Positions 13,701-25,686 of a stretch of 64,000 bases of DNA are shown here, piece after piece. The number at the start of each line of letters is the position of its first letter. The first letter of the stretch is position 1. The stretch is from the NCBI GenBank assembly GCA_002245135.1, contig NGBS01000885.1, positions 62,001 through 126,000 of the forward strand, read 5' to 3'. The notes beneath the pieces are model-generated. The model saw only the letters and a list, made by a program, of their open reading frames with translations, was not told the DNA's origin and did no database searches. The position numbers and the translations under genes are program-made. The DNA is from Proteromonas lacertae (taxonomy: Eukaryota > Sar > Bigyra > Opalinata > Proteromonadidae).

Positions 13701-14266
13701 TATTAATGATTCTTACATTACATCAATAAAACAGATTGATTATTGGAGAGTTGATTTATCTAGAAACAATATCAGTTATAAAGGGTTAAGAGAATTGGAT
13801 CATACTTTATTGAAGCAATATTGTCCATATATTTCAATACATAATAATCCAGTTGGAGATGAAGGAATAGAGATAATATGTGAGTATTTGAATGGCTTTG
13901 TTGAAGAATATCCAACATCATTAAATATCTCAAGTATTTTACTTTATAATTATAATCTTTATAGATATTGGAATGAGTGAAAAAGGATTAAAGATGTTGA
14001 TAGAAAGATTAAGAGATTATAAACCATTGAGAAAGATAGATTTATCAGGAAATGAATTAGATGAAAGTGAGTTGAGATTAATGAAAGAAAACAAAGAAGT
14101 GTTTGATTGTGTAGATGAATTATCAATAACAGTAAAAGATAATATAGATAAATCAGAGTTATTTTCTTTTTTAGAAACATTTACATCAATTGGAGCAATC
14201 AAATTAAATGGAATATCAGAAGAAGAAAAGAGAGAATTATCAAAAGAATTCTTCAATATAGCATGA
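10790..14266 (+). CDS. Pseudokinase-LRR protein, copy 1 (1,078 aa)
   Basis: Eight exons: 10790-10885, 10923-12279, 12319-12729, 12759-12938, 12971-13273, 13314-13661, 13694-13933, 13965-14266; total 3,237 nt in one frame. Residues about 40-240 have a protein-kinase C-lobe pattern: SPEELNG (the APE motif), SVIWSIGCILYEM and LPFNED. The catalytic-loop HRD is replaced by ISN in ISNAKSSNII and DFG by DLC; no glycine loop is seen. It should therefore be catalytically dead. From about residue 438 to the end are ribonuclease-inhibitor-type LRRs (GNEIGDEGMKILSP, NPIGNNGFK). Exon 5 contains a 15-Glu then Asp-rich insert absent from the other copies. The start is inferred by extending the frame across intron 1, and the first exon is the least certain part. 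Confidence 0.85.
13057..13136 (+). repeat. GAA/GAT trinucleotide tract inside pseudokinase-LRR copy 1
   Basis: A run of GAA codons passing into GAT codons encodes poly-Glu then poly-Asp. It sits between two LRRs where copy 2 has only a short loop, so it is a recent microsatellite expansion and likely variable in length. Confidence 0.85.
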
Positions 14267-14524
14267 TTGATTATATCCATTCTATTATTGATGTATTGTA
14301 TTGTGATTAATTTTATAAAACAAAAAGGCTTGACTTGAATAATTATATTGTAATTATAGTGTGTACATATAACATTGTTGATAATATATATCTATATCAT
14401 CGTTCTAACATTTTTAAAATAATGAATCGAAAATTCTGCACCTCATTTTGTCAAATCAAGTCAAAAAAAGAAAAATTAAATAAACAACTAAATCTATAAA
14501 TAATAGGTTCTGTACATCATATCC

Positions 14525-16593
14525 TTATAAATTATATTTATTCTTAATATAATACACTATCTTATTGATTTGGTTCTTCGATATTAACAAATCATTTATA
14601 ATTTCTTCATTATAATAGGGATTATCTTCGTTTTCAAGTATTAATATTAAATCATTCAATTCATTTTCACATTCATAAAATGATCCAATCATTTCCCACT
14701 TCACACTTTTTTCCAACTTATTCTTCAATTGATTAGTTTGATTATTATTTAATATTCCATTTATACTAATCTTCAATTTATTCTCATTATCATAAATTGT
14801 TTCTTGCACTTTATACTTTAACTTCTTCATTATATTAAACATATTTTCACTATTAATTATATTATTATTATTATGATTTTCAATCTCTTTGACAATCTCT
14901 TCCTTCTTTAACAATAACTTGTATATTTCAGTTAAAAATAAGAAGAGATTATTATATAGCAATTCTATTTTCTTAATTATCCTTTTTTCTTCCTCCTCAT
15001 CCTCATTCTTAACTTTATCTTCTCTTAATATTGATGGACTTATTTCTATTACACTTTTTCTAACAACAGGTTTACTACTGTTACAATTTACAATACTGTT
15101 TCTGTTTGTATTTGTTACTGTAACTGAATCACATAAGTCTATAACACTTTCATTCTCAGTTAGTGTACTATTCCTTTTACTTTTCATATTACCTTCACTA
15201 CTATAATAACACTTTTGAAATTCATTATCTAATAAAACCGGATCATATTTATGGTTTAATATGGCTGTATCTCGAACAAATAATCTTAGAATAAGATCAC
15301 TAACAAGAGTTGCAACTCCAAATAATCCAACACCAGAACCAATAGCTATCATAGTTGTAATAAAATCAAATGTTCGACCTTCACCAGTTATTGTGATGAT
15401 TATTTTCATTCCATAGATCTTCCATAAATCACGATATAATGTTCCATTACTGTTTCGATAACGATCGATTGTTCGAAAATTATAAAAATATATTAAGAAA
15501 ATTTCATTTATTATATATAAAATATGAAATAAATAAAAATAAAAATAAAAAGATACAAATCCACTTGAAAATGAAGAATTATCTATTCGCCATAAGGAGA
15601 TTATTGGATCACATTTCTTTATATCTCTGTCTAAATTACATTGGAAATCAAAACTGATCATTATAATTTGACCTTTTTCGATGGTTTTATCAAAATATGA
15701 TAAATCTAATCTGTCAGGTGGAGAAACACTTTGAACCAATGGATTTCCATCCATTTGACCTGCAGCACTTAGATCACTAACTCTGAATAGATTCTTATTA
15801 TAAACCATTGAATTGTCAGTGTTTGATGCAGGTGTATTTGGTCTGCTTGGAAATTTACCATCAACTCGAACAAATATTGTGAAATTTGCAGTCTATAATT
15901 AAAACAATAGTAATATATATATTTATACATGTGGCAAAATATTAGTTCTTCCTGTATTATCATCTTCAATTGGACACCATGTGGTTATTTCACACATTGA
16001 AACATTCTTTGAATTCATTACACACTTTCCTGTTGATATTCCATTAGCTGTCATTCTATTAAGTTATATATAACAATTATTGTACTTTCCAGCTTCACAT
16101 CTACCAGATTCTGGACATTTTTCACTGATTTCAGCTGGAGCGTTTCCCTTTGTATCTAGTCCAGTAGTATTACAAAATGTCTGTTCAGGTGTGTATGCAT
16201 AATTAGTAGTAACAAAGGCAGCACCCATTTCCTACAAATTTCAATCAAAAAATGAAATACTTGTGGTGGTACAACCAAATCCATTGCATCAAAAAACTGA
16301 CCACTGTCAGACATAGCATTCCCTTTTATTTTGATTGTAGCAGTGCCTAGTAGATAATTATATACTCAATACCATCAAAACTCTCTGTTCTTTGATAGCC
16401 TGCCTTAAAAACCATTTGGTAAAATATTATATATGCTAAGACAGTAATCTGAATTAATCTGTACAAAATTGCCTATGATGCTTGAATAGAATGATCATAC
16501 AAGCTTTATATCCTTAACTAGCATCAGTTTATTTGTTTTATAAACCGTACAAGTACGGATAACACTTCCTTTCAGATCAAAATCAAAACCCAT
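14525..16593 (-). CDS. P2X-type ATP-gated cation channel, copy 1 (614 aa)
   Basis: Exons (minus) 16593-16501, 16472-16373, 16346-16261, 16231-16086, 16055-15929, 15892-15557 and 15481-14525; frame closes at 1,845 nt. Family hallmarks in order: N-terminal YKTNK before TM1 (about 32-52), GYQRTES after TM1, a Cys-rich ectodomain (TFCN, EKCPESGRCEAG, GKCVMNS, CEITTWCPIE), FTIFVRVDGKFP, GNPLVQ, then NFRTIDRYR and TM2 (ITTMIAIGSGVGLFGVATLV). P2X channels are trimers opened by ATP; in protists they often sit on the contractile vacuole, which is family knowledge and not shown here. The cytoplasmic tail is long and Glu/Asn-rich. Joining GF to NFR requires an intron with no AG (15482-15556). The gene is head to head with copy 2. 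Confidence 0.92.
15482..15556 (-). other. Candidate U12-type GT-AT intron in P2X copy 1 (75 nt)
   Basis: Begins GTATCTTTTT and has TTTTCTTAAT near its end, close to U12 consensus 5' site RTATCCTTT and branch TTCCTTAAC. It contains no AG dinucleotide. The phase-0 join restores the P2X motif GF-NFR. Its length differs by 5 nt from the copy 2 intron, which shows the segment is not coding even though the frame happens to stay open here. Confidence 0.65.
15557..16346 (-). repeat. Inverted duplication, left arm (790 nt)
   Basis: Exons 3-6 and introns of P2X copy 1. It matches 17341-18130 in inverse orientation with exactly the same length (790 nt). Introns of 29 and 30 nt are identical between arms, whereas the 36-nt intron and flanking exon ends differ. 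Confidence 0.9.
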
Positions 16594-17104
16594 TTTGAAA
16601 TGTTGGTATTTTTCTTGTATTATATATATTTCGGTTATACGAAGATTTATTCTAATTGCATAGCGTATATAATATAGAAATATATAATAGTTTTTATTTA
16701 TGTTTTTGTTGCGCATCGTATAACTAACAAGCTGTTAAGCTAAGGTTAATTAAGATGAGTAAAATCTAGTAGCACTACTTTTGCATTATTGTGATATTAT
16801 TCAATCAATTACTAATCAACACAAACTTTATTCTTAAAAAAAATTACAAATCATTAGTATCCCGATTTAGTAATCTGTAAATAACTTCTTTTCTTTAGAT
16901 AGATGCAACACTTAGTAAATAATGAGATAATAAACAAAAATAAAATTTAAGGCGGATTTACGATAATTTGCTTAGTTTTAAACCTTATTCATTCTGCAAT
17001 AATTAATATACGAGTTAATCTTCCATTTTAATCACCAAAAAAGTATTTCATAAATCATTCTAATAAAATAATAATTTGTAACGAATAGAATTCTTAATGC
17101 GACA
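16594..17104. promoter_or_regulatory. Shared divergent promoter region of the two P2X genes
   Basis: About 510 nt between the two start codons with no coding signal. Unlike the gene bodies it is not visibly palindromic, so the two promoters have diverged or were never duplicated. Confidence 0.5.
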
Positions 17105-19931
17105 ATGATAGATTTTAAAGCTGTGTTTGTAAGGAACTTCTTTTTATACAGAACTTCTAAATTAGTTCTAGTACAAAGTCCGAAGCTGGTATTGAATTTA
17201 TTTTAACCTTTTTAGGCATTTTTTTATAGATTTGTCCAACTGGGAGTTTTAGCCTATTTAATATTTTACCAGATGATTTATAAGACTGGCTACCAAAGGA
17301 GAGAACCTTTTTCAGGTATTCAACGTTTATTATTTACTAGGCACTGCTACAATCAAAATAAAAGGTAATGCTATGTCTGACAGTGGTCAGTTTTTTGATG
17401 CAATGGATTTGGTTGTACCACCACAAGTATTTCATTTTTTGATTGAAATTTGTAGGAAATGGGTGCTGCCTTTGTTACTACCAATTATGTTTATACTCCA
17501 GAACAGACATTTTGTAATACTACTGGACTAGATACAAAGGGAAACGCTCCAGCTGAAATCAGTGAAAAATGTCCAGAATCTGGTAGATGTGAAGCTGGAA
17601 AGTACAATAATTGTTATATATAACTTAATAGAATGACAGCTAATGGAATATCAACAGGAAAGTGTGTAATGAATTCAAAGAATGTTTCAATGTGTGAAAT
17701 AACCACATGGTGTCCAATAGAGAATGATAATATAGGTAAATTGAATTTACTACCACATGTATAATAGGTTTTTAAAATACAATATCATATATAGACTGCA
17801 AATTTCACAATATTTGTTCGAGTTGATGGTAAATTTCCAAGTAGATCAAATAAACCCGTTTCTAATACAGATAATTCAATGGTTTATAATAAGAATCTAT
17901 TCAGAGTTAGTGATCTAAGTGCTGCAGGTCAAATGGATGGAAATCCATTGGTTCAAAGTGTTTCTCCACCTGACAGATTAGATTTATCATATTTTGATAA
18001 AACCATCGAAAAAGGTCAAATTATAATGATCAGTTTTGATTTCCAATGTAATTTAGACAGAGATATAAAGAAATGTGATCCAATAATCTCCTTATGGCGA
18101 ATAGATAATTCTTCATTTTCAAGTGGATTTGTATCTTTTTATTTTTTATTTATTTCATATTTTATATATAATAAATGAAATTTTCTTAATATATTTTTAT
18201 AATTTTCGAACAATCGATCGTTATCGAAACAGTAATGGAACATTACATCGTGATTTATGGAAGATCTATGGAATGAAAATAATCATCACAATAACTGGTG
18301 AAGGTCGAACATTTGATTTTATTACAACTATGATAGCTATTGGTTCTGGTGTTGGATTATTCAGTGTAGCTACATTAGTTTGCGATTTAATACTTCGTTG
18401 GTTTATTAATGATAAAGACATACTGAAACAGAAATATGATCCAGTTTTATTAGACAATGAGTTTAGAGCAAGTTATTATTTATATGATGATAAAAAGACA
18501 AGAGAATCTCTGAAAAAGACTTCGAGAAGTAATAAAAAGCTTTCACTTGGTTCATTTAATAATAATTCACCATTAATGAGTCCAAATGACCAGTATGAGA
18601 GAAATAGACTCTTTTTTGATGATAATAATTGTAATAATAATAATAATAAACCAATATTGAAGAATAAAACTTCTATTCCTTCAGTTATAAGTAGTACAAC
18701 TGCTAGAAATGAATTTATGATGGAAAATATAAATAATAATGTAAGAATAGAAAATGAAGATAAGATAATTATTAAGATATATCAATTATCAGAAAATTGG
18801 TTGAATTATTTATATGAAGTTATTCGTGAATTGGGATTACTGGGATCTATCAATTCCAATTTGAATAAAGAAATATATTCGTTTTATGAATATATCAGTT
18901 ATGAAGTTTGTGAGATTGTTGAGGATTATAAGAAATGTATTTATTACAGATTATATAACAAAGAAAGTGAATTATTTTTAATTACAATTAATAAACAATT
19001 CTTATGGGAAATAACATCATGCTTGTACAAGAATAATGATAAAATGAATGAAATATTAGAATCTTTAAAAACTGGAAAATATAAAAAACAAAGTGTAAAT
19101 TTAAATCAGACTGAAATAGATCCAGTAATTAAACATATAACTGACAGTAAGAAGCAATTAGAAAGAATAATTGAATATATATGTAAGAAGTATAACTTAA
19201 ACAACAACAACAACAATAACACTAATAATAATAATAATAATAATAATAGGAATATCAACAATAGTATATCAGTTGGAACAATCAGTAGTGACAGTAGCGA
19301 AGGTAGAAACAGTACAGTTGAATATCCAGTAGTAATAACAAAGAAGAATATAATAAATCAATCTAAACATAATTCATTTAAGAAATCACCTCATCTAACT
19401 ATTAGAATTGAAAATAGTAATATTATTACACCAAAGAATCCATATGAAGAAATTAATAATAATAATAATAATGAATCAATTGAAATGGTTCCTATACCTC
19501 CACCACCACCACTATCTCAACAATCTATTAAATCTCCTTTTCCTCAAACTCAACAACAACAACAACAACAATCTCAACCACCACCACAACCAATTGTTAT
19601 TCAGAGACAACAAAGTGAATCATATGATAATGTATATATGATTCCTGAATCTAAATTGAATGAATTAATAGAGGATGAAAATAATGAAGAAGAAAAAGAA
19701 GGTAATGATGGAATGAATAATAGCACAATCAGAATTATGGGAAATACAATTCATAGAATTATCACTCCAATAAACCAAGCACAAAGAAAGAAAAATGAAT
19801 TTGTTAATACTGCTAAACCATATTCATTATCATCCTATTCTTCTTCTCCTTCTTCCTCCTCCTCCTCCTCGTCTTCTACATCCTCACCTAAGAATGAAAT
19901 TAATGAAAATGATTATAATTATGATATTTAA
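17105..19931 (+). CDS. P2X-type ATP-gated cation channel, copy 2, with long low-complexity tail (869 aa)
   Basis: Exons 17105-17188, 17216-17315, 17341-17426, 17456-17601, 17632-17758, 17795-18130, 18201-19931; sizes of exons 2-6 (100, 86, 146, 127, 336 nt) equal those of copy 1. The N-terminus (MIDFKAVFVRNFFLYRTSKL) differs, with YRTSK in the conserved pre-TM1 site. Ectodomain residues 85-310 are nearly identical to copy 1. TM2 contains ITTMIAIGSGVGLFSVATLV. The cytoplasmic tail of about 500 residues carries poly-Asn, Pro4-6 followed by LSQQ, poly-Gln and an 11-plus Ser run near the end, and may bind partners or traffic signals. The GF-NFR join uses an intron without AG (18131-18200). Confidence 0.92.
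17341..18130 (+). repeat. Inverted duplication, right arm (790 nt)
   Basis: Partner of 15557-16346. Patchy identity (identical introns next to diverged ones) points to gene conversion between the arms. Confidence 0.9.
18131..18200 (+). other. Candidate U12-type GT-AT intron in P2X copy 2 (70 nt)
   Basis: Same signals as the copy 1 intron: GTATCTTTTT at the 5' end, TTTTCTTAAT about 20 nt before the exon, terminal AT and no AG anywhere. The first AG downstream (18230) would splice straight into a stop. Confidence 0.7.
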
Positions 19932-20249
19932 AAGAAGATGTAAATAGATTTATTTATTATAAGAACATATAGATTTTAATTTTATATTTAGTTTTTAGTT
20001 TGATAAAAGAACATTGTGGTTTTATATAATCGATGATATAATTTAAATAATACTGGATTATTTATTTTAATAATTACTAAATATTGTTATTAAAGAATAA
20101 ATTGACTTAAATGTACAACAATTATCTGATAATTGTTATTACATCTCATATTATTCTATTTTGAATTTTAGAGCTTGAATGATTCAAACTTTATTTTCAT
20201 TATTTTTTTTGAATTTACAAATCATATCAAACATAACAATGTAATTTAG
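19932..20249. other. Convergent intergenic region
   Basis: About 320 nt between the 3' ends of P2X copy 2 and pseudokinase-LRR copy 2; AT-rich and without coding or RNA signals that I can recognise. Confidence 0.5.
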
Positions 20250-23200
20250 TTATACTATATTAAAAAATTCTTTTGATAATTCTTTCTTTTCTTCTTCTGA
20301 TATTCCATTCAGGTAGATTACTCCAATTAAAGAAAATGCTTCTAAAAATGATTTTAATACGGTTTTATCTATATTCTCTTTTACTGTTATTGATAAATCT
20401 TCAATGCATTCAAATATTTGTAGGCTTTCTTTCATTAATCTCAATTCATTTTCATTTAACTCATTTCCTGATATATTAATCTTTTTTAGAGGAATATAAT
20501 CTTTCAGCTTTTCTATCAACATTGCAAGTCCTTTTTCGCTCATTCCAATACCTATTCATATAATAAATATGAATTATATTCATTAAATACTTGATAAATT
20601 TAATGAATTTGGTTTTCTATCTATATCTCTTTCTACAAACTTATCTATATATTTACATACTATTTCCACTCCTTCATCTCCAATATTATTGCTACATATT
20701 GATATATATTGTGAATTTCTTGGTAGAGAATCTGTTAATTCTTTCAATCCTTTATAGCTGATTTGATTATGAGATAAATCAAGTTTTTCATAACCAATCT
20801 GCATTATTAAAGCAATATGAGAATCTTTTAGATTTAGATCTATTTCACTATAAACATAGATTTAATACTCGAAAAATCATAGTTTCTATCATATTCACTC
20901 CTTTTCTTTTTAATACAATAATTTAAATAATACTCCAATTCTTCATTTGTCCATGATGAATATTTCATTTGAATAAATGGAGAATTATCAATATCTTGAG
21001 TTATTGAACATATTGATTTAAGGCCTTTCATTCTAATGTTGTTTCCATTTACATATATTTTATCACATACTCTCATTGAATCTATTCTATTTGCTAATAA
21101 TATCACACTTTCATCATCAATTAATACATTATTTAGTTTCAATTCATATGGATATATAAAAACTTGTAAATTGTTAAGTAAAAATCTAAATCCATTATTA
21201 CCAATTGGATTCTCTATTGAGTATATATGTATATTCGATGTTTATATATACTATTAATCAACAATGCTCGAATATTATTTCTTTCTTTCATATAATTCAT
21301 TAATTGTTCAATACCTTCTGAATCTATGTTATTATCACTTATATCAAGTATGAACATTTCATTAACATTCTTTAAACCATCTAACAAATATTTTAATCCA
21401 ACTGAAGATAATCCCATTTCTATTATTCAATATATAATAATAATAATTATACTTGAACAATCAATTCTATTACTATAATCTTCTAATAACTTTACATGTG
21501 GAGATAATAATTTCATTCCTTCATCACCAATTTCATTTCCACTCAAATGAAGTTTTCTTATTCTAGAAAAAGAAGATATATTGTTAACCAGTATCTCAAC
21601 ACTAAGATGAGTGAGTTTATTATCTTTCAAATATATCCTTTCTATTCTTCCTAATTCAGTTGATCGTACAGAAATGAATGATTTAATATAATCATCATCA
21701 ACTCCTGATTCATTTAGGTTTAATTCATAGCCAATATTTTCCAATAATACTGGGAAATCTTTATCAATCAATAATTCTTTTCTTACATCACAACTTATGT
21801 TATGAAAAACAGAAAATAATATTTTCAAACCTCTATAGTGAATGTTCTTATTTTGTCTAACATCTATTTTGATTAAGTTTGGATATTTGTATAACTCTTC
21901 TGATAGTAATATCATTGATTCATCATTTAAATTCATTCTATACAGATCCAAATTATTTTCATTGTTGATTAATAAATGCAAATACGGAAGTAAAAATTTA
22001 AACCCATTTGCACCAATTCTATTATTACAAAGATCGACATATTTCAATTTCATAAATGGAATTGATTTAACAAATGATTCAACAAAATGAAAAGATACAT
22101 CATAACATTTAAAATATAATTCTTGTAAATTTGATAATTGTCTAAAATATGATCCAAATAATGACTGATGTTTGATTGAACAATCTAAATGAATTAAAAA
22201 TGATTAGAATATTATACAAAAAGAGATTTTAGTTGGATTTATTAATGCTAATATTCTGAAAAAATAATTAATACCTTCTTCACACAAACAAATACATCTT
22301 GTATCAATTTTGAGCAGTTCTTTTCCATTGTATTCAGTAGTACAATTAAATATCATTTCATCTAAATAACACTTTGATTTTTCTTTACATTGGTGATGGA
22401 TTTGAAATTTGAGTTTGTTTGTTACTGAATTATCATCTTTATATAATTTCATCATCAGTAGAATTGAAAGTATTCTTTCATTTGGTTTGTTATTGTAAGA
22501 TTTTATCAAATTATCTCGAATGTTTTCTCTTTTATCACTATTTAGATAATATTCTGATGGATATATTATTGGAAATGTAATTATTAAGTTATCACCATTA
22601 TATAACACTTTCTTTCTTTCATTTAATATTATCATATTCTCATCATTATCTCTTATTATTTCACTCGTTTTTATCATTTCTTTTCTCAACTCTTTCAAAC
22701 TCATTCTATCTTCACTCTTCACTTTCAACATTCTCTCTATCATTTCTTTTATAACTATATCATTACATTCATCTAAACTGTATTTGCATCTCATAATATT
22801 CTCTTTTGTTTTATTCATATTATCATCTTCATTAAATGGTAATTTCTTTAAAATCATTTCATATAAAATGCAACCAATTGACCAAATCACACTTCTCTCA
22901 TCACATTCATATCCATTCAACTCTTCAGGGCTTTTGAAGCAGATATCATATATACTCATATCTTCTTCTTTTCTTAATTCATTCAAAAGTAAATCACATA
23001 ACTTTATATTTCCATCTTCTTCATTTATCACATTACTACTCTTTAAATTACCAATCATTACATTATATTCACTTAATATCATTACCAAATTACATATACT
23101 GCATATTATACTACATACATCTTCATTTGATAGTGATTTACTTTGAATTAATTTCTCTAAATCTCTTATATAATATTTTCTTTCCAATATCATATATTCA

Positions 23201-23486
23201 CTGTAATAACTAAGCTGAATCGCTTCGGAAGGATAAATAAAGGATCTACAAAAAACTAACAATAGCGAGTTATTCTCACGGAACTTCGATATGTTCTTCT
23301 CCTTCATATTGCTAACATTCAATATTTTTATTATTCTAATATCATTCTCATGCTGTATTACTAAATCTACTTCATTATCATTTCTTTCTACTCTGCTTTT
23401 TATCTAAAAATATAATTCAATTAAAATACTTTCACATGATAAGGTAATATTGATGATAGAACATCATTAACAAAAGAATTAAGCAT
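20250..23486 (-). CDS. Pseudokinase-LRR protein, copy 2 (1,012 aa)
   Basis: Seven exons on the minus strand: 23486-23430, 23403-22218, 22184-21453, 21419-21252, 21213-20869, 20839-20591, 20551-20250; sum 3,039 nt, in frame. The N-terminus MLNSFVNDVLSSILPYHVK precedes the kinase-like part with IGNLKSSNVI (HRD replaced by IGN), CDLLL in place of DFG, SPEELNG and SVIWSIGC. LRRs fill the rest (NRIGANGFKFLLP, GNEIGDEGMKLLSP). Two intron positions present in copy 1 are missing here and one extra is present, so copies have lost or gained introns independently. GAAACGAC occurs about 30 nt upstream of the ATG on the gene strand. Likely a cytoplasmic scaffold or sensor; this is inference. Confidence 0.85.
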
Positions 23487-23702
23487 TTTTTAATATTGTT
23501 TTAAAAATTTAGTCGTTTCAGTATTTATTTTCATTTTATTTCTCAAATAAATCATTATTTACGCTATCAATTCTCATTATCAATACTATTTCATCTTTAC
23601 TGTTCGTTTAAATAAAGCAAACAAAACAAAAAAATCAATCTATAATAATAATCAGATATGTAGAGTTTTATATATATATATATGTCTTTATATATTTCAC
23701 AT

Positions 23703-25686
23703 TTAACCAATATGAGTAACAGCACTACGACCTTCTTCTTCCAACTCTTCTTTGGTAAACTCTTTATTAGCATCCATACAAAATGTATATTGATCTACAG
23801 TATGTTTAAATACATCATTTATAACTGGAATATCAAAACTCTTCAAATATTCAGCTATTTCTTTAGACATATGACTGAAACTTAAACTAATTTTTTTACT
23901 ATAATATAACTTCAAAATATCAGCAAACATATTGACACTAGTTATATCCATAAACTTGACATTCTCAAAATCAAACACGTACTTATACTTTGGAGGATTT
24001 TTATTAAAAAGAGATAAGAATTTATTGAAGATAACTTCAATATTTAGATAATGTAAAGAACTTCTAAACTTTATTGTGGATGTATCACTGATATGATCAT
24101 GATAAACATCAAATCCAAATAATCGAACTAATTCACGATAATAACTACCACCTGGTTCATGTGCTTCTTTTAATATTACAAATATTTGTGTTAATAAACA
24201 AAATCCAATACCTATATACAAACCTAATTCAGTATCTAAAGTAATAGTACAAATAAAAGCAACCCACCAGTGTAAAAATTCTAATTTACTTTTGAAGAAT
24301 ATTTTATAAGTATATATTATACTTACATAGATTTTATCAAAAGCACTTATTACTAATGCACCTAAAATGGCTTGTGGTAAATACTTCAATATTGGACCAA
24401 TGAATAAAACAACTAATGTCAATAAGATGAATGAAACGACATTATATAATGGAGTAACATCTGCACCAAAACTACCTGCACAATAACTTCTACTAATTGA
24501 ACCTGTTAATGGGAAACTTTCAGTGAAACCGCCTATTAATGAACCAAAACCAACTGCTCTTAATTCTTGATTTGGACGAACTCTATAACCGAATTGTCTA
24601 CCTAAACTTTTACCACTACTAATTGCAATAACATAACCTATTAAAGCTAAGGGAATCGCCGAAGCTAAATAACCTCCAAAATGTTTAAAATGTGGTCCAT
24701 GAAATGAAGGATAACCCTTTTTAATTTCACCTACAATTGCTACTCCTGCTTTACTTTCGAATTTTCCTACACCACTGATGAATGTATAAAATATAACAAC
24801 AATTAATTCTAATGGAATTGTAATTTTAGGGTATGAACCTCTTATTGAGATATTTACCTAAAATCAGAATGATTAAAGCACTAAAACAAATACCAAAGGA
24901 AGCCCAATTGAAATGATCCCACTGTTCAAAAACATCAATTACATATTGGAAAAATGGGCCACCACTTTTGGCATATTTTTCGGCACCAAATAAATGCTTG
25001 AGTTGGCTTGCTGCTATATTATAAGCACTTCCTGCAGTGAATCCAGCTAATACGGAATCACTCAGCAATGCCAGTAATAGCTCCCAATCGAAATGTACCA
25101 CACAAAATTAAGATTATTCCAACCATTATATTCAAATCAAACATTTGAGATAAATATTCATCTATATCTTGGGTAGGATCAACGTACTTTTGTACAGCTA
25201 CCAGCTGACATAACAGACATTAAAGGAAAGACACCAATATTCAAATGGTAAGATGAACCAAAGATTGTGTACATAACTGCAGGAACCATACCAGTGTAAA
25301 TTCCATACAGCGTCGGTGTCTTCGCTAAGTTAGCATTGGCCAAACCCTATTAATATAATTCAATCTCATTTTATATATATACATTCGAAATACAAACTAT
25401 ACCAACTGTTACTCCTGCCATAAGATCGGGCATTATATTTTTCTTTCCATATCTATTTTTTAAATGATATAATATATGGATTATACTTGGTAATCCAATC
25501 AATGATTGGAACATATAGTTTTAAAAGCCTCCAAAGTATATTACCTATTTCTTTCTTGGATGCTTTCACAGTTCCATCATCATTAATAACCTGCCTCAAA
25601 ATTTCACCTTCTTCATCCTATAATGCTCATAATAAAAACAAAATTACTTCTAATTCAAGAAATGTAGTTAATCTTCTTCCTGCCAT
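23703..25686 (-). CDS. SLC26/SulP anion transporter with three frame breaks
   Basis: Start at 25686 (MAGRRLTTFLELE). Introns at 25618-25647, 25453-25486 and 25347-25382 join the N-terminus to the transporter core: NIMPDLMAGVTVGIV, GLANANLAKTPTLYGIYTGM, SDSVLAGFTAGSAYNIAASQ, SLIGGFTESFPLTGSISRS, then a C-terminal STAS domain (about the last 150 residues, with NVKFMDITSVNMFADIL). SulP proteins move sulfate, chloride or bicarbonate across membranes. The conserved sequence needs a +1 shift near 25200 (after MSAG), near 25080 (between FRLG and LSDSVLAGF) and at the TAA 24826-24828 (between NKRFIP and KITIPLELIVV). Conservation between the breaks is excellent, so it is a very recent pseudogene, a gene with sequencing indels, or a gene read with frameshifting. 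Confidence 0.8.

Noticed and set aside
14889..15206. Plus-strand ORF opposite the P2X tail
   Set aside because: Shadow of the minus-strand coding sequence, with low-complexity Ser/Leu product.
15482..15556. Reading straight through the P2X copy 1 intron as coding (a Phe/Tyr/Leu-rich insert)
   Set aside because: Copy 2 has a 5-nt length difference here that breaks the frame, and P2X family alignment has no insert between GF and NFR.
24832..24880. A 49-nt GT-AG intron (GTAAATATC...CATTAG) to explain the third SulP break
   Set aside because: It would restore frame but would remove KYLNKRF and the PIPLELIVV-type residues that are conserved in SulP transporters, and its donor is unlike the usual GTAT here.
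25200..25245. A 10-nt or 28-nt intron at the first SulP break
   Set aside because: Ten nt is too short to splice, and the 28-nt option deletes the conserved GVFPLMSVM segment.
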